The position numbers and the translations under genes were made by a program. Under the pieces are notes generated by a model, which was not told where the DNA came from, did not search any database, and saw nothing but the letters and a program-made list of their open reading frames with translations. Below are positions 8,313 to 17,137 of a stretch of DNA of 64,000 bases, piece after piece (the first letter of the stretch is position 1; each line of letters starts with the position of its first letter). Source of the stretch: Emticicia fluvialis. GTDB taxonomy: Bacteria; Bacteroidota; Bacteroidia; Cytophagales; Spirosomataceae. Where the stretch lies: the NCBI RefSeq assembly GCF_024793945.1, contig NZ_JANUSD010000008.1:199661-263660 (forward strand). The letters run 5' to 3'.

Positions 8313-8332
8313 CAAATTTACTGCTAATTTTG
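8313..8332. promoter_or_regulatory. Back-to-back -7 elements between yceD and the PAP2 gene
   Basis: TAAATTTG on the minus strand (8313-8320) and TAATTTTG on the plus strand (8325-8332) fit the Bacteroidota -7 motif TAnnTTTG and face opposite ways, with starts expected near 8306 and 8339. No properly spaced -33 TTTG is seen for either. Confidence 0.35.
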
Positions 8333-8356
8333 GAATTAAGAAAGTTTTTATACAAA

Positions 8357-9004
8357 ATGCTTAAAATTCTTAGAAATCACCGTTGGTTTTTTATCATATT
8401 TTTCATCTGGCTGGTAATTCTGGCAAGTTTACAGATTGTCTGGTCGCCTGCCGAATTGATGTTTTTTGTAAACCGGCATAACAGCCCGCTGCTTGACACC
8501 CTGTTTGGTTACATCACCCTGTTGGGCGAAGACGGCTTCTGGCTTATACCGCTGGCTGTTTATCTGTATCAGTGGTTAATGAGAAAAGAAAATGTAAAAA
8601 ACCAGGCAATAATGCTCATAATTATTTGGATTACCAAGGGCCTGGTATCAGTTATTATGAAAAATGCGTTTAATCTGCCCAGGCCGATGGAGGTTTATGA
8701 GTATAGCGGCCGGGTTATACATATAGTTGAAGGCCTGGAAATACACCATTGGCAGAGTTTTCCGTCGGGCCATACTTTTACGGCTTTTGCCTTTGCCTGT
8801 TATTTTATATTGGTAGCCAGAAACAACTTCTGGGGCTTTTTGTGGTTGGGCCTGGCAATGCTGGTAGGATATTCGAGAGTCTATTTATTTCAGCATTTCC
8901 CGAGAGATGTTTTTGCCGGCAGTATTCTGGGTGTTGCCGTGCCAGTTGGGCTTGTGCTGTTGTTTGATAAAATGAAATGGCCGGCCAGCCAAGCCAAAGG
9001 CTGA
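8357..9004 (+). CDS. PAP2-family membrane phosphatase
   Basis: Integral membrane acid phosphatase of the PAP2 superfamily, 215 residues from the ATG at 8357; an in-frame TTG upstream would overlap yceD. The three PAP2 signatures are present: KX6RP (KNAFNLPRP), PSGH (FPSGHTFTAF) and SRX5HX3D (SRVYLFQHFPRD). Family members remove phosphate from phosphatidate, diacylglycerol-pyrophosphate or undecaprenyl-pyrophosphate. Next to a lipid-synthesis cluster a lipid pyrophosphate substrate is likely but not proven. About five hydrophobic segments. It converges on rsgA with only 6 bp between stops. Confidence 0.9.
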   Translation: MLKILRNHRWFFIIFFIWLVILASLQIVWSPAELMFFVNRHNSPLLDTLFGYITLLGEDGFWLIPLAVYLYQWLMRKENVKNQAIMLIIIWITKGLVSVIMKNAFNLPRPMEVYEYSGRVIHIVEGLEIHHWQSFPSGHTFTAFAFACYFILVARNNFWGFLWLGLAMLVGYSRVYLFQHFPRDVFAGSILGVAVPVGLVLLFDKMKWPASQAKG

Positions 9005-9010
9005 CACCTG

Positions 9011-9943
9011 TTATTTTCTGTTATCTTCACCCAGCACCATGCTTAGGTAGCTGTTATAGCGGCTTTCGGCAATGGTGCCTTCAATAACTGCATCCTTCAC
9101 GGCGCACTTGGGTTCGTCAATGTGCAGGCAGTTATGAAAGCGGCATTCGCCGAGCTTTTCTCGCATTTCAGGAAAGTAATGGCTTATTTCTTCTTTCTCC
9201 ATATCTGCCAGGCCTAGTTCTTTGATGCCGGGCGAATCAATAATAAAGGTGTCCGGGCTAATCTCAAACATTTCGGCAAAAGTAGTGGTGTGTACCCCTT
9301 TATTGGCGAAGGTCGATATTTCTGAAGTACGCAAATCTAAATCGGGGGCAATGGCGTTAATTAAGGTGGACTTCCCGACACCCGAATGCCCGGATAACAA
9401 AGACACTTTGCCATTCAGTAAATTACGGAAGGTGTCAACACCGATATTATTGGTGGCCGAGGTAAACACACATTGGTAGCCGAGGCTTTCGTATAGATTG
9501 GCCAGTTCTTCCTGGTAGGCAATGGCTTCATCAGCCAGTATGTCCAGTTTATTAAATACCAGAATGGTAGGAATACGGAACGATTCGGCAGTAACCAGAA
9601 AGCGGTCAATAAAGCCCAGTGATGTTCGCGGAAAAGTCAGCGTGGCAATCAGTATAGCCTGATCAAGATTGGTGGCAATCAGATGGCCATGAGCCGTTTT
9701 ATGCACCGACTGCCTGATAATATAGTTTTCGCGGGCGAGTATGTCGTATATAATACCGGTGTTTTCAGTTTCGCTTTCCAGGTCAAAAGCCACTTTGTCG
9801 CCGACTGCAATAGGGTTGGTTACTTTTAAATCCTTGATTTTAAACTTCCCCTTCAGACGACATTGCAAAATATTGCCCTGCTCGGTACGTACCTCGTACC
9901 AAGAGCCAGTAGAACGCATCACTAAACCTATATTCCGGCTCAA
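9011..9943 (-). CDS. rsgA: Ribosome small-subunit GTPase RsgA
   Basis: Late 30S maturation GTPase. The 310-residue protein has the N-terminal OB fold (1-70), then the circularly permuted GTPase: G4 NKLD at 131-134, then G1 GHSGVGKS at 185-192, then G3 DSPG at 236-239. The C-terminal zinc module has Cys267, Cys272, His274 and Cys280 (CRFHNCLHIDEPKC). All expected residues are intact. It is transcribed alone, converging on the PAP2 gene. Confidence 0.96.
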   Translation of the reverse strand: MSRNIGLVMRSTGSWYEVRTEQGNILQCRLKGKFKIKDLKVTNPIAVGDKVAFDLESETENTGIIYDILARENYIIRQSVHKTAHGHLIATNLDQAILIATLTFPRTSLGFIDRFLVTAESFRIPTILVFNKLDILADEAIAYQEELANLYESLGYQCVFTSATNNIGVDTFRNLLNGKVSLLSGHSGVGKSTLINAIAPDLDLRTSEISTFANKGVHTTTFAEMFEISPDTFIIDSPGIKELGLADMEKEEISHYFPEMREKLGECRFHNCLHIDEPKCAVKDAVIEGTIAESRYNSYLSMVLGEDNRK

Positions 9944-10267
9944 TATTTTTTTTCGTTTAAAGTCTGAAAATGATAATTTACTCTAATCAAAACTTAAATT
10001 AATCTTAAAAAGTGCCAGTCATCTTATTTTTAAAGCAAAGGTACTGAACAATTTATGCCTTAAACGACCGGTAAACCTGTAAAATTTACAATTGTTGGCC
10101 CAAGGGTGCCGGTACTGTTCAAAAGCCTGAAAGGCCGCTGTGGCAGCTACATAGCAGCCTTTAAATAAATTTTTAAGATTTTTTTAAGTATCGGGCAACG
10201 TTTTGTGCAATTTTTTCGTTTATAGGTTATAGAACATCTAATATTTACTAATTATCTGGTACCACCA
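9944..10267. other. Intergenic region upstream of rsgA and the 37-residue gene
   Basis: About 320 bp between divergent genes, AT-rich, with short local repeats around GCCGGTACTG. I see no gene, no well-spaced TTTG/TAnnTTTG promoter and no recognisable RNA element. Confidence 0.5.
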
Positions 10268-10381
10268 ATGAAAAAGGGAGTTTTATTCGGATTAGCCGCT
10301 GTAGCCGTAGGAGTTGTAGTTTATTCTTTAGCCAAGAAAACCAAACCAACATTACCGTATTACAGACCCAATGTAAGATAA
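10268..10381 (+). CDS. Small predicted membrane peptide (37 residues)
   Basis: An ATG-started frame of 37 codons encodes MKKGVLFGLAAVAVGVVVYS followed by a basic, proline-containing tail (LAKKTKPTLPYYRPNVR). The first 20 residues form one transmembrane or signal-anchor helix. A strong intrinsic terminator (10424-10474) lies just downstream on the same strand, which supports a real transcription unit. No family is recognised. The gene sits in the gap between rsgA and the heptose-kinase-like gene. Confidence 0.55.
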   Translation: MKKGVLFGLAAVAVGVVVYSLAKKTKPTLPYYRPNVR

Positions 10382-10423
10382 TTTTGTGCATGCCCGTTAG
10401 CCAAAACCATTTTACAGTTTCTC

Positions 10424-10480
10424 AAGATTCTCAGTGATTGTCCGGCCTCAGAACCGGGTACCGCTGAGAATCTTTTCATT
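10424..10480 (+). terminator. Rho-independent terminator after the 37-residue gene
   Basis: Perfect 11-bp arms AAGATTCTCAG (10424-10434) and CTGAGAATCTT (10464-10474), with an inner CCGG/CCGG pairing, followed by TTTTC. It also lies downstream of the convergent kinase gene. Confidence 0.7.
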
Positions 10481-10501
10481 TCTGGTCAGGCAGTACCCAT
10501 T

Positions 10502-11482
10502 TTATGCATGGTGTTTCAGATACTCGTTTTGCAGTTTCTGTTTTTCAATAGGCATAACACCTACGTACTCACAAACCAGACCACCGCCCAGGTTTGATAA
10601 CTCGGCAATTGTTCGGGGCGGCAGGTTTAAGCCCAGGCAAATAGCGGCAATACTTACAACGGTATCGCCAGCCCCTGAAACGTCAGTGATGCTCCTGCGA
10701 TGCGCCGGTAAATGGTGTATTTCGTTTTCAAAATCAATGAAAACGCCCCTTTCAGAGAGTGTCAGAAAAATACCATTTACCCCCAGTGCATTTTTGGCTT
10801 CGGCTACTACTGCTTTCACTTCATCCAGGTTATCGGCATCAAAATCTATCTTCAGGCCTTCTTTCAGTTCTTTCAGGTTGGGTTTAAATAAGTCGGCACC
10901 TTTATAGTACTTAAAGTTTCGTTTTTTAGGGTCTACAATGGTGGGCACTTTATGTTGTCTGGCAAACGCCACTATTTCCTGAATGCTCTGTTCGTCAAGC
11001 ACGCCTTTGTCATAATCTTCAAATATTACAACCTGGCAGGTAGGTATCAGCGATTTGGCTTTTTCAATCAGCTGGCTGCGTTCTTCGGCGTTAATAACGG
11101 AGTCCATCTCTGAATCGATCCTGACAACATGCTGCGAGCCAGCCAGAATCCTTTGCTTAATTGTAGTTATCCGGTTGCTGCTCTGGATGATTCCATCCGT
11201 AGGCAACTGGTTTGAAGCCAGCAGCTCTATTAATTCTTTGGCTTCGGCATCTTTACCAACCACCGAGCATAACACAGGGGTAGCGCCCAGAGACTTGATG
11301 TTCATGGCTACGTTTCCGGCTCCTCCGAGCCTTATTTCCTTTTGCTTTACGGTTACTACGGGTATGGGCGCTTCGGGCGAAATTCTGTCAACTTTTCCGA
11401 AAATATAAGAATCAATCATTACGTCGCCAATAATCAGGACGCGAAGATTATTAAAAGAATCAAAAATCTGATTTACATTCAT
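10502..11482 (-). CDS. PfkB-family kinase, heptose-7-phosphate kinase (RfaE domain I) type
   Basis: Resembles the kinase half of HldE/RfaE, which phosphorylates D-glycero-D-manno-heptose 7-phosphate for ADP-heptose and LPS inner-core synthesis. The 326 residues show the N-terminal GDVMIDSYIFGKVDRISPEAP, the substrate-site RLGGAGNVA (51-59), VVIFEDYDKG, DPKKRNF and the ATP/anion-hole motif DVSGAGDT with catalytic Asp273. The nucleotidyltransferase domain of bifunctional HldE is absent, and no such gene is next to it. A different sugar-kinase substrate is possible. It stands alone on the minus strand, facing the small membrane peptide gene. Confidence 0.82.
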   Translation of the reverse strand: MNVNQIFDSFNNLRVLIIGDVMIDSYIFGKVDRISPEAPIPVVTVKQKEIRLGGAGNVAMNIKSLGATPVLCSVVGKDAEAKELIELLASNQLPTDGIIQSSNRITTIKQRILAGSQHVVRIDSEMDSVINAEERSQLIEKAKSLIPTCQVVIFEDYDKGVLDEQSIQEIVAFARQHKVPTIVDPKKRNFKYYKGADLFKPNLKELKEGLKIDFDADNLDEVKAVVAEAKNALGVNGIFLTLSERGVFIDFENEIHHLPAHRRSITDVSGAGDTVVSIAAICLGLNLPPRTIAELSNLGGGLVCEYVGVMPIEKQKLQNEYLKHHA

Positions 11483-11701
11483 TCAAAAAAGTATTTGTTG
11501 TGTTCTAATGCCTCGTTTACAATGCAGGTCGCTTTTTTGGAGTTACAAAACTAAGGAATTTAACAGGATTTTTAAAAAAATCATACATTTTGGGCAATAG
11601 ATTGCGTTATTTGTAAGTGAAAATTGCAGGCTTTTGATTAAGCGGTATTTACCTGCCCCTTGCAAAAGCGCACATATATAATACCCACTACAAACAACAT
11701 T

Positions 11702-13324
11702 ATGCGTTCTTTAGCCTTTTTACTTGCTGTTTCTTCTTTTTTTGCCGCCAAAGCACAAACACTTGAACAACTGGGAACAGCTATCAATTCTGAATATAAC
11801 GAGCTAAGTCCGGTCATATCACCGGATGATAAAACACTGTATTTTGTGCGGGTGAGCCACCCATCTAATACGTTCGGAACCAAAGGCAGCAACGATGTAT
11901 GGTATTCTGAAAAACGAGACGATGGCAACTGGACGATGGCGCGCCGTATGCCCAATTCTATTAATAAAGACCAATACAACAGCTTGTTCAGTATTACACC
12001 CGACGGTAACAAGATTCTGATTTCAGGCGTGTATCATAACGGGCGAAGAGATAATGCAGTGGGGATATCGATGTGCAAAAGAACCAAAACCGGCTGGTCG
12101 GAACCGGAAGAGGTGGTTATTCCAAAGCTGGCCAATGTATGTAAAGGACAATATCTGGCAGCTTGTTTGTCAAACGACGGAAAAACACTGATACTGGCTT
12201 TTAGCGAAAAGAAGAATTCGCAGGAAGATAACCTCTACGTATCTTTTCTTTCAAGAGACGGCAAGTGGTCTAAACCTGAAAGCATTGGGGGAGACATCAA
12301 CACAAGCAGCACAGAAACATCGCCCTTTCTGGCTTCAGACAATTATACGCTATACTTTGCCACCGATCGTAAAGATGGCTTTGGCGGAACCGACATCTGG
12401 GTGTCGAAACGATTGGACAGAAGCTGGAAGCGCTGGTCGAAGCCGGTAAATATGGGTAATAAAATAAACTCTGATGCCAACGAGTATTCATTTTCAGTAG
12501 GGGCATCGGGCGAATATGCCTATGTGAGTACCAAGAAAAACTCTTTGGGCAAAGGCGACATAGTGAGGTTTAAACTGAGAGAAGAAAAGAAAGAAGCACC
12601 TGTAACGGCCTCGGCATTGCAAACGTCACGATCTGAAGAACAAAAGAACCTGGACAATGGCGGAACACCGATTGACGCCAAAAGCCTGGCTCCTTCGCCA
12701 GTGGTGGTTATCAGTGGCAGGGTGGTTGATAACAGAACAGGCAAACCAGTGCCTGACGCTAAAATTGTTTATCAGGCATTACCTGATGGAGAAGACGGAG
12801 AGGCCTTTACTAATCCGGTTACCGGCGAATATAAAATTGTATTGCCTTACGGCGCCAAATATAGCTACAGGGCCGAAGCCAAAGATTTTATCAGTATCGA
12901 GAAAGGAATTGACCTGACGCAAATCAGGGAATACAAGGAGTTAAAAAACGAGACACTTCGTATTGCTGCCATTGAAGTGGGTATTGATATTCCGCTCAAT
13001 AATATCTTCTTTGAATACGCGAAGGCTAATTTACGCCCTGATTCGTATCCTGAGCTGGACAGAATGGTAGAAACGCTTCAAAGGAACCCGAATCTGGTGA
13101 TTGAGATTCAGGGGCATACCGATAACGTGGGGTCGAACGAGAGTAACCTCAAGTTATCGCAGGATAGGGCAGAGGCCGTAAGGAAATATCTGGTTTCAAA
13201 GAAAATAAATCCTGAAAGAGTAAGCAGCATTGGCTACGGTGAAACACGCCCGATTGCCCCCAATGATACCGATGAGGGGAAGGCTTTAAACCGCAGGGTG
13301 CAAATGGCTATTGTGCGTAAGTAA
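11702..13324 (+). CDS. PD40 beta-propeller / OmpA-like peptidoglycan-associated protein
   Basis: Envelope protein of 540 residues from the ATG at 11702 (upstream ATGs would put 14 residues before the signal peptide). Signal peptide MRSLAFLLAVSSFFAAKAQ; then PD40-type propeller repeats (ISPDDKTLYFVRV, ITPDGNKILISG, FLASDNYTLYFATDRKDGFGGTDIW); a carboxypeptidase regulatory-like fold (VVISGRVVDNRTGKPVPDAKI); and a C-terminal OmpA domain (IEIQGHTDNVGS, LSQDRAEAVRKYLV, GYGETRPIA) that binds peptidoglycan. The same domain order is seen in Bacteroidota proteins near porP/gld genes such as SprE/PorE-like factors, so a role at the T9SS envelope is possible, but this gene is far from the gld cluster here. 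Confidence 0.85.
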   Translation: MRSLAFLLAVSSFFAAKAQTLEQLGTAINSEYNELSPVISPDDKTLYFVRVSHPSNTFGTKGSNDVWYSEKRDDGNWTMARRMPNSINKDQYNSLFSITPDGNKILISGVYHNGRRDNAVGISMCKRTKTGWSEPEEVVIPKLANVCKGQYLAACLSNDGKTLILAFSEKKNSQEDNLYVSFLSRDGKWSKPESIGGDINTSSTETSPFLASDNYTLYFATDRKDGFGGTDIWVSKRLDRSWKRWSKPVNMGNKINSDANEYSFSVGASGEYAYVSTKKNSLGKGDIVRFKLREEKKEAPVTASALQTSRSEEQKNLDNGGTPIDAKSLAPSPVVVISGRVVDNRTGKPVPDAKIVYQALPDGEDGEAFTNPVTGEYKIVLPYGAKYSYRAEAKDFISIEKGIDLTQIREYKELKNETLRIAAIEVGIDIPLNNIFFEYAKANLRPDSYPELDRMVETLQRNPNLVIEIQGHTDNVGSNESNLKLSQDRAEAVRKYLVSKKINPERVSSIGYGETRPIAPNDTDEGKALNRRVQMAIVRK

Positions 13325-13472
13325 ATTTTTCTGAACTTTGATTTAACAGATTTAATGATTACCCTGGCTTTTGAATGAATGAGTATGAATTTGATTAAAT
13401 TTATAAAATCGAATAGTAATCAATTCTAAACCGGAATCAAAAAAATCAGACTAATCAGCGTTCAAGACCTAA

Positions 13473-14312
13473 CTACAATATCACGGTTCTGTTGCCATAA
13501 ATAAAAACCCTATCGTTAAACACCAGTTTCAGTGCCTGGGTTAGTACCGATTTCTCTACTTCCTTGCCATCGCGTGCCATGTCCTGGTAAGTATAGCGAT
13601 GGTTTACTTCTTTGATGTTCTGGGCAATGATGGGTCCCTCGTCCAGATTATTGTTCACAAAGTGGGCCGTAGCGCCAATAATTTTTACACCGCGTTCGTA
13701 GGCCTGGCGGTAAGGGTTAGCGCCTATAAAGGCAGGTAAAAACGAATGATGGATGTTAACAATCTTATTGGGGTAATGCGAAACAAATTCTGGCGATAAA
13801 ATACGCATGTATTTGGCCAGCACCACAAATTCGGGTTTGTAGATTTCCAGCGTTCTTAAAAGCGCCTCTTCGTGTTCTTCACGGGTTTTATGCTCGTGGC
13901 TTACAAAATGAAACGGAATACCAAATTTGCTGGCCAGAGGTTGCAGAAGATTATAATTGCTTACCACTGCTATAATGTTGGCATCAAGCTCATCGAAATT
14001 ATAACGTATCAGTAAGTCAGACAGGCAATGGTGTTCTTTGGTACAAAGCACAACTATGTCTTTTTTCTTCTTCGGAATTATCCTCAGGTTAATGGCATTC
14101 GAAAGAATGTTGTCTCTCAGGTCTTTCAGTACTTTTTCCGGGTTCAGTTCATCAGGCGCTTCAAATTCAGTGCGCATAAAAAACTGCCTGTCAGGGCTTA
14201 CGTATTCGTCCTGGGCAAGAATATTGCACTCGTTTTTATATAAGACACTGGTTACATGAAAAATAAGCCCTTTGGCATCGGGGCCGTCCATTAAGAGAAT
14301 ATGTTTTACCAT
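13473..14312 (-). CDS. purU: Formyltetrahydrofolate deformylase
   Basis: Hydrolyses 10-formyl-THF to THF and formate, balancing one-carbon pools and feeding purine synthesis. The 279-residue protein has an N-terminal ACT regulatory domain (1-80) and a PurN-like formyltransferase domain with Asn186, His188 (VNIHHSFLP) and Asp224 (NLDEGPIIAQ). It leads a minus-strand trio with ruvX and mazG upstream of it in transcription order (mazG first). glyA elsewhere in the window supplies the same one-carbon pool. Confidence 0.95.
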   Translation of the reverse strand: MVKHILLMDGPDAKGLIFHVTSVLYKNECNILAQDEYVSPDRQFFMRTEFEAPDELNPEKVLKDLRDNILSNAINLRIIPKKKKDIVVLCTKEHHCLSDLLIRYNFDELDANIIAVVSNYNLLQPLASKFGIPFHFVSHEHKTREEHEEALLRTLEIYKPEFVVLAKYMRILSPEFVSHYPNKIVNIHHSFLPAFIGANPYRQAYERGVKIIGATAHFVNNNLDEGPIIAQNIKEVNHRYTYQDMARDGKEVEKSVLTQALKLVFNDRVFIYGNRTVIL

Positions 14313-14360
14313 TACTTTACTTTTGCTGTAAACTGATCATTAATAACCGGGCAGGTTTAT

Positions 14361-14768
14361 TTACATACCCATAAAACTCTGCAATATAATCACGGCACTT
14401 ATTTTATCCACATTGCCTTTTACTTGTCTGTCCTTTTTTTTCATACCACCGGCAATCATGGTTTGTACGGCCATTTTAGACGTGAAACGCTCATCAACCA
14501 GATGCACGGGCATAGCCGGAAACTGAATTTTTAACTCTTCAATCAATTTATTTACATAAAAGGTGCCGTGGGTATCGTTACCGTCCAGATTTTTGGGCAT
14601 ACCTACCACAAATGCTTCCACTTCTTCTGCAGCGGTGTATTTTTTCAGATAATTAATCAGTGTGCCGCTGGGTACTGTTTCCAGCGCCGAGGCAATAATC
14701 TTCAGCGGGTCCGTAACGGCCAGGCCTGTGCGTTTGGCACCGTAATCGATGGCGAGTATTCTTGGCAA
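14361..14768 (-). CDS. ruvX: Putative pre-16S rRNA nuclease / Holliday-junction resolvase-like protein
   Basis: YqgF/RuvX family, RNase H fold, 135 residues. Signatures: IDYGAKRTGLAVTD at the N-terminus with the first catalytic Asp (D8), VVGMPKNLDGN and LVDERFTSKMA, with the DERFTS acidic motif. Known homologues trim the 5' end of 16S rRNA, and earlier work called them Holliday-junction resolvases. It is 21 bp downstream of mazG and 48 bp upstream of purU, so an operon is likely. Confidence 0.94.
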   Translation of the reverse strand: MPRILAIDYGAKRTGLAVTDPLKIIASALETVPSGTLINYLKKYTAAEEVEAFVVGMPKNLDGNDTHGTFYVNKLIEELKIQFPAMPVHLVDERFTSKMAVQTMIAGGMKKKDRQVKGNVDKISAVIILQSFMGM

Positions 14769-14789
14769 TGGATTCTGATTTTAAATTAA

Positions 14790-15605
14790 CTACAATTTTT
14801 TGGCTTCTTCCCAGAACACGTCCATTTCGGCCAGTGTCATGTCTTTCAGTTGTTTGCTGGCGTCTTTGGCTTTTTGTTCAAGGTACTGAAAACGCTTGAT
14901 GAACTTCTTATTGGTACGTTCCAACGCCGTTTCCGGATTCAGGTTGATGAACCGCGCATAATTTACGAGCGAAAACAACAAATCGCCAAACTCGCCCTCG
15001 GCCTTTTCGGCATCAATTACCTCCTGCTTTTCGGCATTAAACAACTCCTTAAATTCCTGCATTTCTTCTTCAACCTTAGCCCACACCTGACTTTTTTCTT
15101 CCCAGTCAAAGCCCACACCTCTTGCTTTTTCCTGTATCCGCATGGCTTTCACCAATGCCGGCAATGATTGCGGAACTCCGGACAGTACAGATTTATTGCC
15201 TTCTTTTAGCTTTAGTTGCTCCCAGTTCTGTTTTACCTGCTCTTCGTTTTCAACTTTCACATCGCCATAAATATGCGGGTGGCGGGCTATGAGTTTATCG
15301 CAGATGCCATTCAGTACATCAGCTATGTCAAAATCTCCGGTTTCAGAGCCAATTCTGGCGTAAAACACCAGGTGAAGCATGATGTCGCCCAGCTCTTTTT
15401 TTACCTCCGTAAGATCCTTCTCCAGAATGGCGTCTGACAGCTCATAAGTTTCTTCAATCGTCAAATGACGCAGGGTGTCCATCGTCTGTTTTTTATCCCA
15501 GGGGCATTGCTCGCGCAGTTCATCCATGATGGTCAGCAGGCGGTCAAAGGCCATGAGTTTTTCCATACGCTCCTGAGGAAATACTAAAGGAAGTTTATTA
15601 CTCAT
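14790..15605 (-). CDS. mazG: Nucleoside triphosphate pyrophosphohydrolase MazG
   Basis: Hydrolyses NTPs to NMP and pyrophosphate as a housecleaning enzyme. The 271-residue protein has two tandem MazG folds. The first contains CPWDKKQTMDTLRHLTIEETYELSDAI and a downstream KKELGDIMLHLVF; the second contains EKARGVGFDWEEK and EGEFGDLLFSLVNYARF. The ExxE and ExxD metal-binding pairs are visible in both halves. First gene of mazG-ruvX-purU. Confidence 0.95.
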   Translation of the reverse strand: MSNKLPLVFPQERMEKLMAFDRLLTIMDELREQCPWDKKQTMDTLRHLTIEETYELSDAILEKDLTEVKKELGDIMLHLVFYARIGSETGDFDIADVLNGICDKLIARHPHIYGDVKVENEEQVKQNWEQLKLKEGNKSVLSGVPQSLPALVKAMRIQEKARGVGFDWEEKSQVWAKVEEEMQEFKELFNAEKQEVIDAEKAEGEFGDLLFSLVNYARFINLNPETALERTNKKFIKRFQYLEQKAKDASKQLKDMTLAEMDVFWEEAKKL

Positions 15606-15707
15606 ATCTCAATTGTTCGAAATTTCTGTAAAGGTCGGTAATAAAAAACAAAAATGCCACCTGAATTAAACAGAGGGCATAATCAAACGTTGTAATTTGG
15701 CTTTCAA

Positions 15708-16367
15708 TCAAGACTTCCATTTAATGGCGCAGCCGATAGGTTTGGTTGTTGTGGTTACAACGGGTTTGCCCAGCAGCAGATTGTTTACGGCATCGCTTAC
15801 GTAGTGTCTGGTTACCAGGGCGGGTTCTTGCGAGTTGTCGTCAATGGCACCGATGTACTGAACAACCAGGTGGCCGTTTTCTTTTTTCAATACAAAAGCC
15901 TGCGGGGTGCGGGTGGCACCAAAGAGCCTGGTTACGGCCTGTGTGTTATCGTTCAGGTATGGATACGTATAACCTCTTTCTCTTGCTCTTGCCTGCATAT
16001 TGGCAAATGAGTCTTCTTCATAGGCTTCAGGGTCGTTAGGGTTAATGGCTATAACGGGGAAGCCCTGTGCCGCATACTTTCTGTCGATGCTGTTGATACG
16101 GTCTTCGTAAGACTTAGAGAATGGGCAATGATTAGAAACAAAAATGATGACAAAGCCTTTGGCCGACTCAAAATCTTTCAGCGAAACCATTTTACCGTCA
16201 ATGTTTTTCAGTCTGAAATCAGCCACCTTGTCACCAATACCATAACCGGAGGCTGCTTTATGTGGTTGGCTGACCGATTCATGCGCACCGGCCACCGTCT
16301 GTATGTTGCTTAATAACAGGTACAGCCCGGTAAGCAGAGTCAGCATCAATCCCGGTATCGTTTTCAT
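15708..16367 (-). CDS. Secreted thioredoxin-fold (redoxin/AhpC-like) protein
   Basis: The 219-residue product has a signal peptide (residues about 1-28) and a redoxin fold: GDKVADFRLKNIDGKMVSLKDF, VIIFVSNHCPFSKSYEDRI, PQAFVLKKE. The active-site region has one Cys (Cys81 in NHCPFSK) without a resolving CxxC partner, so it is more peroxiredoxin-like than a disulfide reductase. It likely works in the periplasm. It is monocistronic. A minus-strand TATATTTG at 16410-16417 could be its -7 element, but no -33 element is spaced correctly. Confidence 0.8.
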   Translation of the reverse strand: MKTIPGLMLTLLTGLYLLLSNIQTVAGAHESVSQPHKAASGYGIGDKVADFRLKNIDGKMVSLKDFESAKGFVIIFVSNHCPFSKSYEDRINSIDRKYAAQGFPVIAINPNDPEAYEEDSFANMQARARERGYTYPYLNDNTQAVTRLFGATRTPQAFVLKKENGHLVVQYIGAIDDNSQEPALVTRHYVSDAVNNLLLGKPVVTTTTKPIGCAIKWKS

Positions 16368-16505
16368 ACAATCTGATTCAATAAGTTAGCGTAATTTTTA
16401 TTGGGCAAACAAATATAGAAAGATTTGGCCGATAAAACACTTTGTTTATAAAATCGGAATTTTAACGATTATTAGATGCTAAGATTCATGTACCGCATCG
16501 GGGTA

Positions 16506-17033
16506 TTAAACATTGCTAAAACCTGCTTTAATGGCTTTATGATGATGCCCTATGTGGTAGTGCATAAAGTAATAAATTTCACGAATAGTGAGCAGCTTTA
16601 AGACCGGATGTTTTATGCAAAGCTCGTCGAGTTCGGTTTCAGTGAAGGTATCCAGGAAATGTACCAGTGCCTCATGATGTTTAACAAAGCTGCTCATTAA
16701 AACGGCTTTTGAAGGGTTTTCTGGTAGCTCAGGTATAAATGCGCCACGGGCTTTGAGACCTGTACCAAGAATGGCCAGATAGCTGGCCACTACTTCATCA
16801 TAACTCATTTGTGGGCGGTCAATTTTACCAAACTGCTCAACCAACACAGATTGCGGCAGGGCTAAGCCCACATTCAGGGTTTTGGCAGACTGTGTAAGAT
16901 GCAGTATGTTTTCAGCAATAGACCATTTATCGCCAATGGGTGCAAAGAATTCTTTTTCGTCAACTGATGCTAATTCCTGTGCAATGGTATTGAAACTAGT
17001 GGTAATTGCTTCTTTTAAAGTAGGTTTTGTCAT
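16506..17033 (-). CDS. DinB-like four-helix metal-binding protein
   Basis: DinB/YfiT superfamily, 175 residues. The N-terminal helix pair carries KWSIAENILHLTQSA with His45, and the C-terminus has the histidine-rich IYYFMHYHIGHHHKAIKAG (158-165), together giving the His triad that binds a divalent metal in this fold. Family members include thiol transferases (bacillithiol and mycothiol-dependent) and damage-inducible proteins of unknown role. It follows the TetR gene on the same strand by 104 bp, so it may be a target of that regulator. Confidence 0.8.
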   Translation of the reverse strand: MTKPTLKEAITTSFNTIAQELASVDEKEFFAPIGDKWSIAENILHLTQSAKTLNVGLALPQSVLVEQFGKIDRPQMSYDEVVASYLAILGTGLKARGAFIPELPENPSKAVLMSSFVKHHEALVHFLDTFTETELDELCIKHPVLKLLTIREIYYFMHYHIGHHHKAIKAGFSNV

Positions 17034-17137
17034 GATTAGTAGATTTGAAATTGCAGGATGAAATCATGGGGGCCCAAAGCAGGCGCCCCCTGACCTGTTA
17101 CCTGTTAACGCACTATTAAAATCTTTGTCTTTAAACA

